Shown in pieces: positions 15,719-23,848 of a stretch of 32,954 bases of DNA. Source of the stretch: a virus; IMG/VR virus record IMGVR_UViG_3300048589_001590, positions 1 through 32,954 of that record; one strand, written 5' to 3'. Each line of letters starts with the position of its first letter. Position 1 is the first letter of the stretch. The notes below the pieces were generated by a model. The model worked only from the letters and a program-made list of their open reading frames with translations, was not told where the DNA came from and searched no databases. The position numbers and the translations under genes were made by a program.

Positions 15719-18514
15719 TCACAGCAACAGATCGCGGAATGCGGAGGTAGGCGGGTAGGCAGACTCCAGCCGTGGCCGGTATTGGCGTTCCAGGGCTTCG
15801 GCCTCGGTGATCCCACCGGCCGCCCGCAGCGCGCGGGCATATATCAGCGCGTAGCGTGCGGCGCGCGGGTGTCCGGCCCCCCTGTCGCGCGAAGTGATCT
15901 CATACGCCGACTGGTCCAGACGCAGCGCACCTGCGGCATCGCCACGCGCGCGCAGGATCATTGCGCGGGTGGCGGCGGCACGGGCATGCAGTTCGGGTTC
16001 GACGTGGCTGCCGGCGGCTTCGACCTGATCGAGCAGCCATGCGGCTTCTTCATGCTCGCCACGCAGCACATGCCAGTGCGCCAACGGCAGGCGCGCATAG
16101 GCGAGCGGACCCTCGGCGATATCCCACTGGCTGCGGACGGCAATTACGGAATCCAGCCATGCACGGACCTCATCGCTGGCGTTGCCGGAGGCGAGCAATG
16201 TCGTGGACAGCACGACACGGATCACCTGCAGCAGGTGGCTGTCACGCTCGCCAACTGCCGCAGCCTGGATATCGTGCGACTGGCGCAGCAGTTGCTCGGC
16301 GGCATCGAACTGGCCTCGTTCATACGCGAGCAGCCCGGCGCTGAACAATGCCCGTCCGTATTGCGTGCTGCCCGGACCATTGTGGCGCAGGATGTCCGGC
16401 AACCCTTTGGCGAACAGGGCATCAGCCTCTTCGAAAAGCCCGGCGTCGCCGAGGAATCGGGCCAGCATGACGCGGTCGGTGGCCAGCACCGAGCTGCCTT
16501 CGCCGAACAGTTCACGGGTCAGCGCCAGTCGCTCCCGCGCGACGCCGTTGGCAGCCTCATATTCGCCGCAGTACATCAGCAGGCTGCCAAGTTCGATCAG
16601 CAGCAATCGATATTCGTTGGTATGTGTCGTGCCGGCCTGCGCATGCAGTGCCTGTGCCTGTCTGCAGTAGTCCAGGGCCTTCCTGAACTCGCCGGTGCCT
16701 GCGACGACCGCACATAGGTCAGCATGGCTTCTGGCGATCGCCCGCGTGTCGGCGCCGCCGGCTTCCCGCAATGCCAATGCCTTGCGCGCAGCATGGATGG
16801 CCTGGTTTTCCTTGCCGCTTGTATTGAGCGTCAATGCGAGCGTGCCGTAGGCATCGGCGAGCAGAAGCGCATCGTCGTCTGCATGGCGGATGACCAAATC
16901 GAATGCACGCTTTGCGGCATCCTCGGCCTCAGCGGTGGAGCCCTGCGAGGTCTGGAGGCTCGTGGCTTTCGCGCGCAGGCTGCGGGCTGCGGCAATGGGA
17001 TCGTTTACGGCGGGATCAAGATTCAGCTGCGCTGCGGCTTCCAGCAATGGTGCTCCCGCGCTGCCTTCGTTGATGCCGCGATAGGCATTGCCCAGCGCCT
17101 CGAGCAAACGGGCACGCACACGCGGCTGATCGACCAGCTCCTCGTCGACCCGGTCCCGCCCGCGGTCGAGTACCTCGCGTGCGCTGAAATCATGGCGTTC
17201 GGCCTGCGTGGGGTCGGACAGCGAAAACACGGAAACCAGAAACGCGGCGGCGCGTTCGGCCACCTCGGCCTGCAGGCGCGCCTCGTGCTCCGCTTGCAGG
17301 GTGCGCCAGGTGAACCCCGCAATGACCGCCAGCAATACCGCAGCAGCCATCAGTGGCCAGCGGTTGCGATGCACGAAAAGCTGCGCGTGATACGTCCATC
17401 GACCCTGTCGCGCGTTGACTGGGCGCGCCTCAAGGAAGTTCCTGAGGTCATCGGCCATTTCCCGCACCGAGGCATAGCGCTGTTCCGGCACCAGGCGAAG
17501 CGCTTTCAACACGATGGCGTCGAGATCGGCCGGGATCCGGCCCGCCATCTCCGGCCCTGTCGGCGTAGTTGCCCCCGGCTGTGACGTGGTGGTGCGCGTG
17601 GCCTGGCGGCTGGGCGGAGTCACAACGCCGGAGAGGATGGCGCGGGCGCGCGCATGGTCGGAGGTGAGATGCGCAAAGGGGTGTGTGCCGGTCAGCAGCT
17701 CGTAGAGGATCACACCCAGCGACCAGACGTCGCTGGCCGTACCGAGCGGCTGGGCCTGAATCTGCTCGGGGCTGGCGTAGGCTGGCGTCATGACGCCAGT
17801 GGAGGTGGCGAGCAACGCTTCGGTATCCAGCAGACGGGCAATGCCGAAATCCAGCAGCTTCGGTTCGCCGCTGCTATCGACGAGAAGGTTGGCCGGCTTG
17901 AGGTCGCGATGGATGATCAGGCGTTCGTGCGCGTAGGACACCGCGGCACAGACCTTGAGGAAGAGCGCGACGCGGGCGCGAAGGTCGAGGCCATTGGCAT
18001 CGCACCAGCGATCGATGCTCCCGCCTTCGACATATTCCATGGCCAGGAACGGATTGCCCTCCGCATCGATGCCCGCATCCACCAGGTAGGCGATGTTCGG
18101 GTGATTCAGACTGGCGAGAATGCGTTGCTCTTCCTGAAAGCGCGTGTGCTGTCCAAGGGAGCCGGCGCGCAGGCATTTCAGTGCGACGCGCTGACAAGCG
18201 CCGCCGACTTCGCGTTCGGCCAGCCACACCACGCCCATGCCGCCTTCGCCGATCCGCTTGACCAGGCGATAGTGGCCCTGCGTCGCCGTAGTGATGCGAA
18301 GGTTCCGGGTGAGGCGATCGGTGGCCTGGGCGACCAGTTCGGGTACGTCGTCGAGCACCGTGTTAGAGGCCGCTTCGATCAACCAGTCCACTTCGCGGCG
18401 CAGATCGGTGTCCGCGCCGCATTGGGTTTCGAGATAGGCGTCGCGTTCCTCCGGCAGACGCTCCAATGCCTGGTGCACGATGGCCTGGGCGCACGCATAG
18501 CGCTCGTCACTCAT
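15719..18514 (-). CDS. Membrane Ser/Thr protein kinase with TPR-type C-terminal region
   Basis: The 931-residue protein has an N-terminal helical segment, then a complete Hanks-type kinase: glycine loop GEGGMGVVW (89-97), Lys113 in VALKCL, HRDLKPANLL (202-211), DFG (222-224) and SPEQ (248-251). One transmembrane helix follows (about 386-403, WPLMAAAVLLAVIAGFTW). The remaining 520 residues are helical repeats of TPR character and would lie outside the membrane. All catalytic residues are present. The start overlaps the upstream sigma-factor gene by eight bases, so the two are one operon. In related pairs the kinase activates its ECF sigma factor by threonine phosphorylation, in response to a signal sensed outside the cytoplasm. 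Confidence 0.9.
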   Translation of the reverse strand: MSDERYACAQAIVHQALERLPEERDAYLETQCGADTDLRREVDWLIEAASNTVLDDVPELVAQATDRLTRNLRITTATQGHYRLVKRIGEGGMGVVWLAEREVGGACQRVALKCLRAGSLGQHTRFQEEQRILASLNHPNIAYLVDAGIDAEGNPFLAMEYVEGGSIDRWCDANGLDLRARVALFLKVCAAVSYAHERLIIHRDLKPANLLVDSSGEPKLLDFGIARLLDTEALLATSTGVMTPAYASPEQIQAQPLGTASDVWSLGVILYELLTGTHPFAHLTSDHARARAILSGVVTPPSRQATRTTTSQPGATTPTGPEMAGRIPADLDAIVLKALRLVPEQRYASVREMADDLRNFLEARPVNARQGRWTYHAQLFVHRNRWPLMAAAVLLAVIAGFTWRTLQAEHEARLQAEVAERAAAFLVSVFSLSDPTQAERHDFSAREVLDRGRDRVDEELVDQPRVRARLLEALGNAYRGINEGSAGAPLLEAAAQLNLDPAVNDPIAAARSLRAKATSLQTSQGSTAEAEDAAKRAFDLVIRHADDDALLLADAYGTLALTLNTSGKENQAIHAARKALALREAGGADTRAIARSHADLCAVVAGTGEFRKALDYCRQAQALHAQAGTTHTNEYRLLLIELGSLLMYCGEYEAANGVARERLALTRELFGEGSSVLATDRVMLARFLGDAGLFEEADALFAKGLPDILRHNGPGSTQYGRALFSAGLLAYERGQFDAAEQLLRQSHDIQAAAVGERDSHLLQVIRVVLSTTLLASGNASDEVRAWLDSVIAVRSQWDIAEGPLAYARLPLAHWHVLRGEHEEAAWLLDQVEAAGSHVEPELHARAAATRAMILRARGDAAGALRLDQSAYEITSRDRGAGHPRAARYALIYARALRAAGGITEAEALERQYRPRLESAYPPTSAFRDLLL

Positions 18515-19058
18515 CCGCCAACTCGCGTTGCAGCCAGGCTCGCGCCATGCGCCAGTCGCGTATCACGGTGGGGCGCGCGACGCCGAGCACGTCGGCGATT
18601 TCCTCCAGTTCAAGCCCGGCGAAGAATTTCAGGTCCACGACCTGGGCCTGGCGGGTACTGACGCCCGCCAACCGTTCGAGCGCACTGTCGAGATCGATGA
18701 AGTCGACCGCTGTTTCCGGCAGGTCGATTTCGTCGATGTCGATGCGCTCATTCGAGAATGGACGTTTGGAGGCCATCCGCCGCCGCGCATGATCCACCAG
18801 TACCCGGCGCATCATTTGCGCCGCGATATACAGGTACTGCGCGCGGTTGGCCGGATCCATCCCATGTTGTTCGACCACCCGCATCCATGCTTCGTTGACC
18901 AGTGCCGTGGTCTGCAGGGTGTGACACTCGCGTTCGCCACGCATGGCGCGTGCTGCCAGAGCCTTCAGTTCAGCATAGATCAGCGACGAGCAGAGGGCAT
19001 CCGAATGTGGCGATACCGGATGTTTTTCTGCATCGGCATCGCAAGGGGAAGACGGCAT
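18507..19058 (-). CDS. ECF sigma factor of the kinase-linked type (ECF43/TIGR02999-like)
   Basis: The 183-residue protein has region 2 (HTLQTTALVNEAWMRVVEQ, AQYLYIAAQMMRRVLVDHAR) and a region 4 HTH (LELEEIADVLGVARPTVIRD). In canonical ECF factors the segment before LVxE is acidic (DAED) and contacts core RNA polymerase; here it is LQTTAL, with two threonines. That replacement is the mark of ECF43-type factors, which become active when the threonine is phosphorylated by a partner kinase. The partner is the overlapping downstream gene. No anti-sigma gene is present. No Shine-Dalgarno site precedes the ATG at 19058, and an internal start is possible. Confidence 0.87.
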   Translation of the reverse strand: MPSSPCDADAEKHPVSPHSDALCSSLIYAELKALAARAMRGERECHTLQTTALVNEAWMRVVEQHGMDPANRAQYLYIAAQMMRRVLVDHARRRMASKRPFSNERIDIDEIDLPETAVDFIDLDSALERLAGVSTRQAQVVDLKFFAGLELEEIADVLGVARPTVIRDWRMARAWLQRELADE

Positions 19059-19414
19059 TCAGGAGGAAATGAGAGGTGCGGGCAATGAACTAAGCCCGAG
19101 TATTTCACGTGGTAGAAGTAACGACGGCGTGAGATTCCTTTATTGACACTTGCGGATATGCGTGACGCCTTCAGAACTCTGCCTGCTTCCAGAATGCGGT
19201 AATCAACTGGGGGCGTCGCTGCATCCGGCCAGAAGCGAACCGCAACACCTCGTTCCGGCAATCAGCCAACGCCGGACCCAAGGCACACCGCGACACGACG
19301 TCGGCTCGAGTTGTCGGCATCCTCGAGGTTCCGGTATGAGCGGCTAGAATGATTTCCCGTCCGCGTGGAGCTCGGACTTGCCGCCTTGAGGTTACTGGAT
19401 TGGAACGGTACGGC
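19059..19414. promoter_or_regulatory. Divergent region, sigma-factor operon and lipoprotein gene
   Basis: No gene is seen here. A TAGAAT hexamer at 19345-19350 is a fair plus-strand -10 for the lipoprotein gene, though no matching -35 was found. A TTGACA at 19143-19148 has no good -10 at the right distance. The minus-strand promoter of the sigma-factor operon must lie here but was not identified. Confidence 0.35.
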
Positions 19415-21151
19415 ATGCCCCCGTTGACCTTGTCTCCATTCCTTTGGCGGATCCTTTCATGCATGTTGGCCGGCTGCGGTGGCGAAGGCCTGCCATCAAG
19501 CAGCGGCTTGGCGCTCGAAGACTCGAGCAGCAGTTCGTCGGGCAGCAGTAGCAACACCTCTGGGCCGTTCACGCATCCCATCAGCCGCGAGCCGGACGCG
19601 CCGCTCGTCAGCTTGCATAGTGATGAAGACCGGATCCACTACAGTCTCTACAGCGAACGCGGTGCGACCAGCGCGCGCAACATCGTGCCGGACTTCTCGC
19701 ACGCCGGTTACCGGGGCGGCGGTATCGGCTTGCCTGGCCGGGAAAGCATTCCGGTGCGCAAGACCCTCGCGCCGGCTACCGAAGGCGATGACGCCCCGCG
19801 CATCCAGGCGGCGATCGACGCGGTTTCCCGTCTAGGGGCGGACAGCCGCGGCCTGCGCGGCGTGGTGCTGCTGAAGCGTGGCCATTACAGGCTGGACAAT
19901 ACCCTGGTCATTCGCGTCGGAGGCGTCGTGCTGCGCGGTGAGGGACGAGATGCCCAGGGAACCGTCCTGCGCTCCACGGTCCGCGGGAAGCAGGGCAGGA
20001 TCATCGAGGTAGGCGGCTATGAGCCCCGGATGCCGCATTCGGCGACCGATGCGCGCCGGACGGCGATCACGACACCTTACGTGCCGGTGGGGGCGATGCG
20101 GATCGGGGTGGCGTCCGCCGCGGGCTACGCTGTCGAAGATCCGATCGCCATCGCCAGGGAACCCAACCAGGCATGGCTCGGACCCCAAGGCGTTGATACC
20201 GCGCGCTACCGGTGGAAGGTCGCGGATTACACCATGGTCTACGAACGCGTCGTGAAAGAGGTGGACGGGAACACGCTTACCCTGAATGCGCCCATCGTGG
20301 ACGCCATCGATGCACGCTTCGGCGGCGGCAGCGTGTATCGCACCGATGTCGCCCGCATCGCCGAAGTGGGTATCGAAGACCTCCGCCTCGAAGGCGATCC
20401 AGACACCAGCATCGACAACGGCACCCCGGACACCGGTCCCTTCATCGCGATCAGTTTCGGCGGGGTCCGCGATTCTTGGGTCCGCAACGTCACGGTGCGC
20501 TTCGTATCACATGGATTCACAACTCGCAGTGGCGCCCATTTCAACACCTTCGAGGACATTGCCTACCTCGATCCGCGCTTTGGCGAGACCGAGGGCGCCC
20601 GCCGCTACGTTTTCCTCTACGAAGGCAACTCCGCCTTCAACCTGACCCAGCGCTGCTTCAACCGGGGAGGGCGGCACACGTTCGTAGTCGGGGCCCAGGT
20701 CCCCGGCCCCAACGTGTTCCTGGACTGCGTCGCGGTGGACGACAGCAACGACAGCGGTCCGCACCATCGGTGGTCCACCGGCATCCTGTACGACAACACG
20801 AAAGGCTACATGCTGCGCGCGCAAAATCGGCGGGGTAGCGGGTCGGGACATGGCTGGGCCGGCGCCCAGCAGATGTTTTGGAACACCGAGCACGAGGTGT
20901 ACGTGGTCCACGCTCCACCCTTTGCGATGAACTGGAGCGTGGGACAGCGTGGCACCGTGGCCTCCGGAAAATTTCCACCCGAAGAGCCAGCAGGGATCAT
21001 CGAGTCAGCCGGCAAGGTGGTGATGCCGCGAAGTCTGTACCTGCAGCAACTGCGGGATCGCTTGGGCGAGCAGGCAGTCCTCGACGTCACCATCGCCGCG
21101 CAACGCGAAGGACGGATATGGGACACCCTGTCGACGAAAGCCGGCCAGTAG
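19415..21151 (+). CDS. Lipoprotein with pectate-lyase-like beta-helix
   Basis: From ATG 19415 the product has 578 residues; an in-frame ATG at 19349 overlaps a likely -10 hexamer and is less attractive. A lipobox LAGC places the lipidated cysteine at residue 21, followed by a Ser-rich linker (SSSSSSGSSSNTSG). EGDDAPRIQAAIDAV matches the opening of Pectate_lyase_3 domains. The following coils (VVLLKRGHYRLDNTLVIRVG, VVLRGEG, VEDPIAI and others) fit a right-handed parallel beta-helix. Such proteins bind or cleave acidic polysaccharides. Catalytic residues cannot be assigned by eye, so the substrate is unknown. It would be anchored in the inner or outer membrane. Confidence 0.75.
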   Translation: MPPLTLSPFLWRILSCMLAGCGGEGLPSSSGLALEDSSSSSSGSSSNTSGPFTHPISREPDAPLVSLHSDEDRIHYSLYSERGATSARNIVPDFSHAGYRGGGIGLPGRESIPVRKTLAPATEGDDAPRIQAAIDAVSRLGADSRGLRGVVLLKRGHYRLDNTLVIRVGGVVLRGEGRDAQGTVLRSTVRGKQGRIIEVGGYEPRMPHSATDARRTAITTPYVPVGAMRIGVASAAGYAVEDPIAIAREPNQAWLGPQGVDTARYRWKVADYTMVYERVVKEVDGNTLTLNAPIVDAIDARFGGGSVYRTDVARIAEVGIEDLRLEGDPDTSIDNGTPDTGPFIAISFGGVRDSWVRNVTVRFVSHGFTTRSGAHFNTFEDIAYLDPRFGETEGARRYVFLYEGNSAFNLTQRCFNRGGRHTFVVGAQVPGPNVFLDCVAVDDSNDSGPHHRWSTGILYDNTKGYMLRAQNRRGSGSGHGWAGAQQMFWNTEHEVYVVHAPPFAMNWSVGQRGTVASGKFPPEEPAGIIESAGKVVMPRSLYLQQLRDRLGEQAVLDVTIAAQREGRIWDTLSTKAGQ

Positions 21152-21427
21152 AATTCTCGCTGGTGGGCACGAAGTTGAAGTCCAGCACATGGAGCCGCTC
21201 TCCGATGAACAGCCTGACCCAAAGACCCTTGATGACCGCTTTGGGTCGAGACCGGACGCAAGGGCATTCTTCTGTGGGCTCACATGGGTAGACGTTAAGT
21301 CCATGCGCGATCGCTTTTTTGGGCCTACCAGCGCTATCTCGACAGGCTTCGTGAAGGCACCGAACTGGGCGGGCGGTAGCGTGTCAACCGGCAAGAGTGG
21401 ATAGCTGGGTCGCCTAACATACCTCGT
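21152..21427. other. Intergenic region with an inverted repeat
   Basis: No gene is seen. An inverted repeat GACCCAAAG (21216-21224)/CTTTGGGTC (21239-21247) with a 14-base loop lies 65 bases after the lipoprotein stop. It could be a terminator without a T run or a remnant of a dispersed intergenic repeat. Confidence 0.45.
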
Positions 21428-21456
21428 GCACGATAACAGTAGCAATGTTATCGTGC
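21428..21456. promoter_or_regulatory. Palindromic operator of the toxin-antitoxin operon
   Basis: A perfect 11-bp inverted repeat GCACGATAACA/TGTTATCGTGC surrounds a seven-base centre. A -10-like TAAAAT follows at 21468-21473, so the right arm covers the expected -35 position. The ATG of the regulator is at 21486, leaving a very short leader. AbiEi-type antitoxins repress their own operon by binding inverted repeats near the promoter, which fits this site. Confidence 0.75.
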
Positions 21457-21485
21457 GCAGTGTGCGTTAAAATGACGGAAGCGCC

Positions 21486-22481
21486 ATGACGGACCTCCTC
21501 GCCGCCGCGCGAGACTACGTGTACACCGTACTGGGCATTGCCATGGCCGAAGTACAGCCGTGGAAGCATGCATCCGAACTGCCCTACTACCTTCGTGACG
21601 CCTTGGACTTTGGCGAGATCGCCTTGCTGGGACACCCGATCGTGCTGGCAATTGCAAGAACCGAGACCGCGCAATCCCTGGGCGAGGTCCGAACGTGGCT
21701 GGCGAAGGTGCGGACACTCGCGGGTCGGCCGGCGGTCTACGTCACTGGCGCCATGGCGTCGTTTGAGCGCCGACGATTGATCGAGCAGAAAGTCCCTTTC
21801 ATCGTCCCTGGCAACCAACTCTATTTGCCCGATCTCGGCATCGACCTGCGTGAGCACTTCAGGCAACGCACACCCGCTCCCGATGCGACCCTGAGTCCCG
21901 CTACGCAGGCCATGCTCATTGCCGCTCTTTTGCGGAAGCCCTGGCAAGTTGAATGGCAAGCGTCGATGGTGGCGGATGCTCTGGGCTATACACCGATGAC
22001 CACCTCGCGGGCCGTCAGGGAACTGTCCGCGGCCGGTCTCGCTGACGCATACACGATGGATCGCTCGCGGTGGCTGCGCATGACGCTGCTACCGGCGCAG
22101 ACCTGGGAGCGCGCGCAGCCTCTGCTGCGAACGCCAGTCAAGCGGACCGTGTGGGTGGCTTACCCTGATTCGACTGGCCATCACGCCGGTCGCTTGGCCG
22201 GCATGAGCGCCCTCGCGCGCCACTCGATGCTTGCTGAGCCCCAGTGGCGGGTGTACGCGGTGAGCGCCGCGGAGTGGAAGGTCGCCACAGGCGACGGCGC
22301 TCACGAACTGCCTGAGTACACGCCTGGCGCCCAGCAATGGCAGGTGTGGAGCTACTCGCCAACCTTGGTGCCCGATGCCGATACCGTGGACCCGCTCTCG
22401 CTGGCGCTGAGTCTGCGGGACAGCACCGATGACCGGGTGCAACTGGCCCTGGACGAACTGAAGGGACAATTCCCGTGGTGA
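21486..22481 (+). CDS. AbiEi-like antitoxin/transcriptional regulator
   Basis: The 331-residue protein has an N-terminal alpha/beta region (1-120), a winged helix in the middle (about 140-205: LIAALLRKPWQVEWQASMVA, TSRAVRELSAAGLADAY) and a C-terminal domain of about 120 residues. It is followed by a nucleotidyltransferase gene that overlaps it by seven bases, and is preceded by a strong palindrome. This gene pair matches the type IV AbiE layout, in which AbiEi antagonises the toxin and represses the operon. The winged helix is central and not N-terminal as in classical AbiEi, so it may belong to a MarR-like variant. Confidence 0.72.
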   Translation: MTDLLAAARDYVYTVLGIAMAEVQPWKHASELPYYLRDALDFGEIALLGHPIVLAIARTETAQSLGEVRTWLAKVRTLAGRPAVYVTGAMASFERRRLIEQKVPFIVPGNQLYLPDLGIDLREHFRQRTPAPDATLSPATQAMLIAALLRKPWQVEWQASMVADALGYTPMTTSRAVRELSAAGLADAYTMDRSRWLRMTLLPAQTWERAQPLLRTPVKRTVWVAYPDSTGHHAGRLAGMSALARHSMLAEPQWRVYAVSAAEWKVATGDGAHELPEYTPGAQQWQVWSYSPTLVPDADTVDPLSLALSLRDSTDDRVQLALDELKGQFPW

Positions 22482-23257
22482 GGGGTCTGGATATCTTCCG
22501 GCAGTGGTTTGCAGCCTTCGCCAACCAATACGTGCTGATCGGCGGTACCGCCGCAAGCTTGACCATGGAAGAGGCGGGGTTGCCTTTCCGCGCCACCAAG
22601 GATCTCGACATCGTTCTGCATGTCGAGGCGCTGACCCCGGTCTTCGGCGAGGCGTTCTGGAGGTTCATCGACGCCGGCGGGTACCAGATTCGTCAGTCCA
22701 GCACCGGCAAACCGATCTTCTATCGATTTCAAAAGCCGTCCGACGAGCGCTACCCGGCGATGGTGGAACTGTTTGCTCGCGCGCCGGACGGGCTGCAGCC
22801 GGCCGTGGGTAGCCAGCTCACACCGATACCTCTGGACGACGCCGTCTTGAGCCTGTCTGCGATCTTGCTGGACGAGTCTTACTACGAGTTCATCATGGCG
22901 GGGCGCCGCGAGGTCGAGGGTCTGCCGTGCGTCGGTGAAGACCGGCTCATTCCGCTGAAGGCGATTGCCTGGCTGGAACTCAGTGAACGAAAGCAGCGGG
23001 GCGCCATGGTGGATGCGAAAGACGTGCGCAAACACCTCAACGACGCACTTCGGCTCTCGCAACTGCTGGCGCCGGCCACGCGCATCACGATCGGCGGGAA
23101 GATTGCCGAAGACATGACCCGATTCCTCGCGCTGGTGGCGGTCGAACCTGCGATCGACCCGAAAGCACTGCAACTGGGCAACGTCACGGTCACGGAGTTG
23201 GTGAACCGAATCGCACAGGCTTACGCGATCGAGTCGGCCAAACTGGCGCAGCGATAG
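22475..23257 (+). CDS. AbiEii-like nucleotidyltransferase toxin
   Basis: The 260-residue protein has the nucleotidyltransferase core YVLIGGTAASLTMEEAG followed by LPFRATKDLDIVL. This gives the GG, R-x-T and D-x-D residues of the AbiEii/AbiGii (DUF1814) fold; a later acidic strand, AMVELFAR, fits the third carboxylate. Family members such as AbiEii and MenT add nucleotides to RNA (including tRNA) and stop growth or abort phage infection. GTG 22475 and GTG 22478 are both possible starts; either overlaps the antitoxin stop. It probably supplies addiction or defence to the cargo or prophage. Confidence 0.78.
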   Translation: MVRGLDIFRQWFAAFANQYVLIGGTAASLTMEEAGLPFRATKDLDIVLHVEALTPVFGEAFWRFIDAGGYQIRQSSTGKPIFYRFQKPSDERYPAMVELFARAPDGLQPAVGSQLTPIPLDDAVLSLSAILLDESYYEFIMAGRREVEGLPCVGEDRLIPLKAIAWLELSERKQRGAMVDAKDVRKHLNDALRLSQLLAPATRITIGGKIAEDMTRFLALVAVEPAIDPKALQLGNVTVTELVNRIAQAYAIESAKLAQR

Positions 23258-23294
23258 GCGCCACACAGGGCAGCCGACATGCCGCGTCGCGACC

Positions 23295-23388
23295 GAGTGG
23301 CAGATGAGGCAGGTTATGTCGATACCCTCCATACCGTGTACGCGCACACGCGAGGCGTTAACGACATAAACCGCCTCATCTGCCACTC
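23295..23388. repeat. 94-bp imperfect palindromic element
   Basis: The outer 16 bases, GAGTGGCAGATGAGGC at 23295-23310, are repeated exactly in reverse at 23373-23388. The next 16 on each side match at 12 positions, giving 32-bp arms. The 30-base centre contains a further GTGT/ACAC hairpin. The size and structure fit a MITE, an insertion-sequence end pair or a folded recombination site, but no family is recognised. Confidence 0.75.
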
Positions 23389-23737
23389 TGGGGTTGAGCC
23401 AGTGACAGGTGGGTGCGAAAGCCAAGTCGATCGGGCTCGTGCGGACAATTGCGGGTCGCTGAGGATGATCGGATGAGGTTACCGACGCCTTCGAACTGCT
23501 GCGCACGACTGCGGACAACTGCCAAGTCAGCCCGTTTTTCGGCGTGCAACAAATGCCGATGGCGGTGGTAGATTTCGATCCATGCTGGTTCTGACCCCCT
23601 CAGACGAGGCTCTGGCGAGATGACCCGAGTGGCGAAGAAGCCACGGTGGCTTTGACGCCACGCTGCCGGGGCAAAAGGGGTCCTTCCTGCGGAAAGATCC
23701 ATACGGGGGGGACGAGCGCGACGGTTCCTTAGCGTCA

Positions 23738-23776
23738 GGGTGCGAACTGAGGTTCGCACGGTTCGCAGGTTCGCAC
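23738..23776. promoter_or_regulatory. Array of four TTCGCA half-sites
   Basis: Three direct GTTCGCA units (23752-23758, 23761-23767, 23769-23775) follow one inverted TGCGAAC (23741-23747). The outermost pair forms a perfect inverted repeat, GGTGCGAAC/GTTCGCACC. Spacing of 8-9 bases is typical of cooperative regulator sites. It is probably an operator for the methyltransferase and late phage genes. Confidence 0.6.
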
Positions 23777-23797
23777 CCCACCATCGATTCCACTCCA

Positions 23798-23826
23798 CCC
23801 GCCACGGCTTTCGTCGGCGGGTTTTT
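23798..23826 (+). terminator. Rho-independent terminator-like hairpin before the methyltransferases
   Basis: The stem CCCGCC (23798-23803)/GGCGGG (23816-23821) with inner ACG/CGT pairs and a GCTTT loop is followed directly by five Ts. It ends 22 bases before the GTG of the next gene, so it either closes transcription from the cargo or works as an attenuator in a leader. Confidence 0.7.
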
Positions 23827-23848
23827 CGTTTTCAGGACCCGCATCCGC

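Larger units (their letters stand above)
12258..23700. mobile_element. Non-phage cargo block inside the prophage (approximate limits)
   Basis: The left limit is placed where the DUF6362-like protein loses family similarity; the right limit is placed before the control region of the ParB-methyltransferases. Inside are five groups of genes that are not phage structural or replication genes, in mixed orientations and with long non-coding gaps, in contrast to the overlapping phage genes on both sides. No transposase, recombinase or terminal repeat pair was found, so the means of entry is unknown. Confidence 0.6.
23258..23848. other. Long non-coding region at the right cargo edge
   Basis: These 591 bases hold no convincing gene. 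They contain the 94-base palindromic element, a run of unassigned sequence (23400-23640), a GC-rich segment around 23675-23730 with an imperfect GGTCCTTCC/GGAAAGATCC hairpin, the TTCGCA array and a terminator-like hairpin. Confidence 0.6.

Noticed and set aside
15620-18661. Several plus-strand open frames of 280-365 codons under the kinase gene
   Set aside because: They mirror the kinase and TPR-type coding sequence, whose motifs are complete on the minus strand.
12400-21280. Short GC-type intergenic repeats near 12400 and 21216-21280
   Set aside because: Both recall dispersed proteobacterial intergenic repeats, but the two places do not match each other well enough to claim a repeat pair or cargo-end duplication.
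23295-23388. Integron attC or dif-like site
   Set aside because: The fold is suggestive, but the expected core-site and XerC/XerD arm sequences could not be aligned convincingly, and no integron integrase is present.
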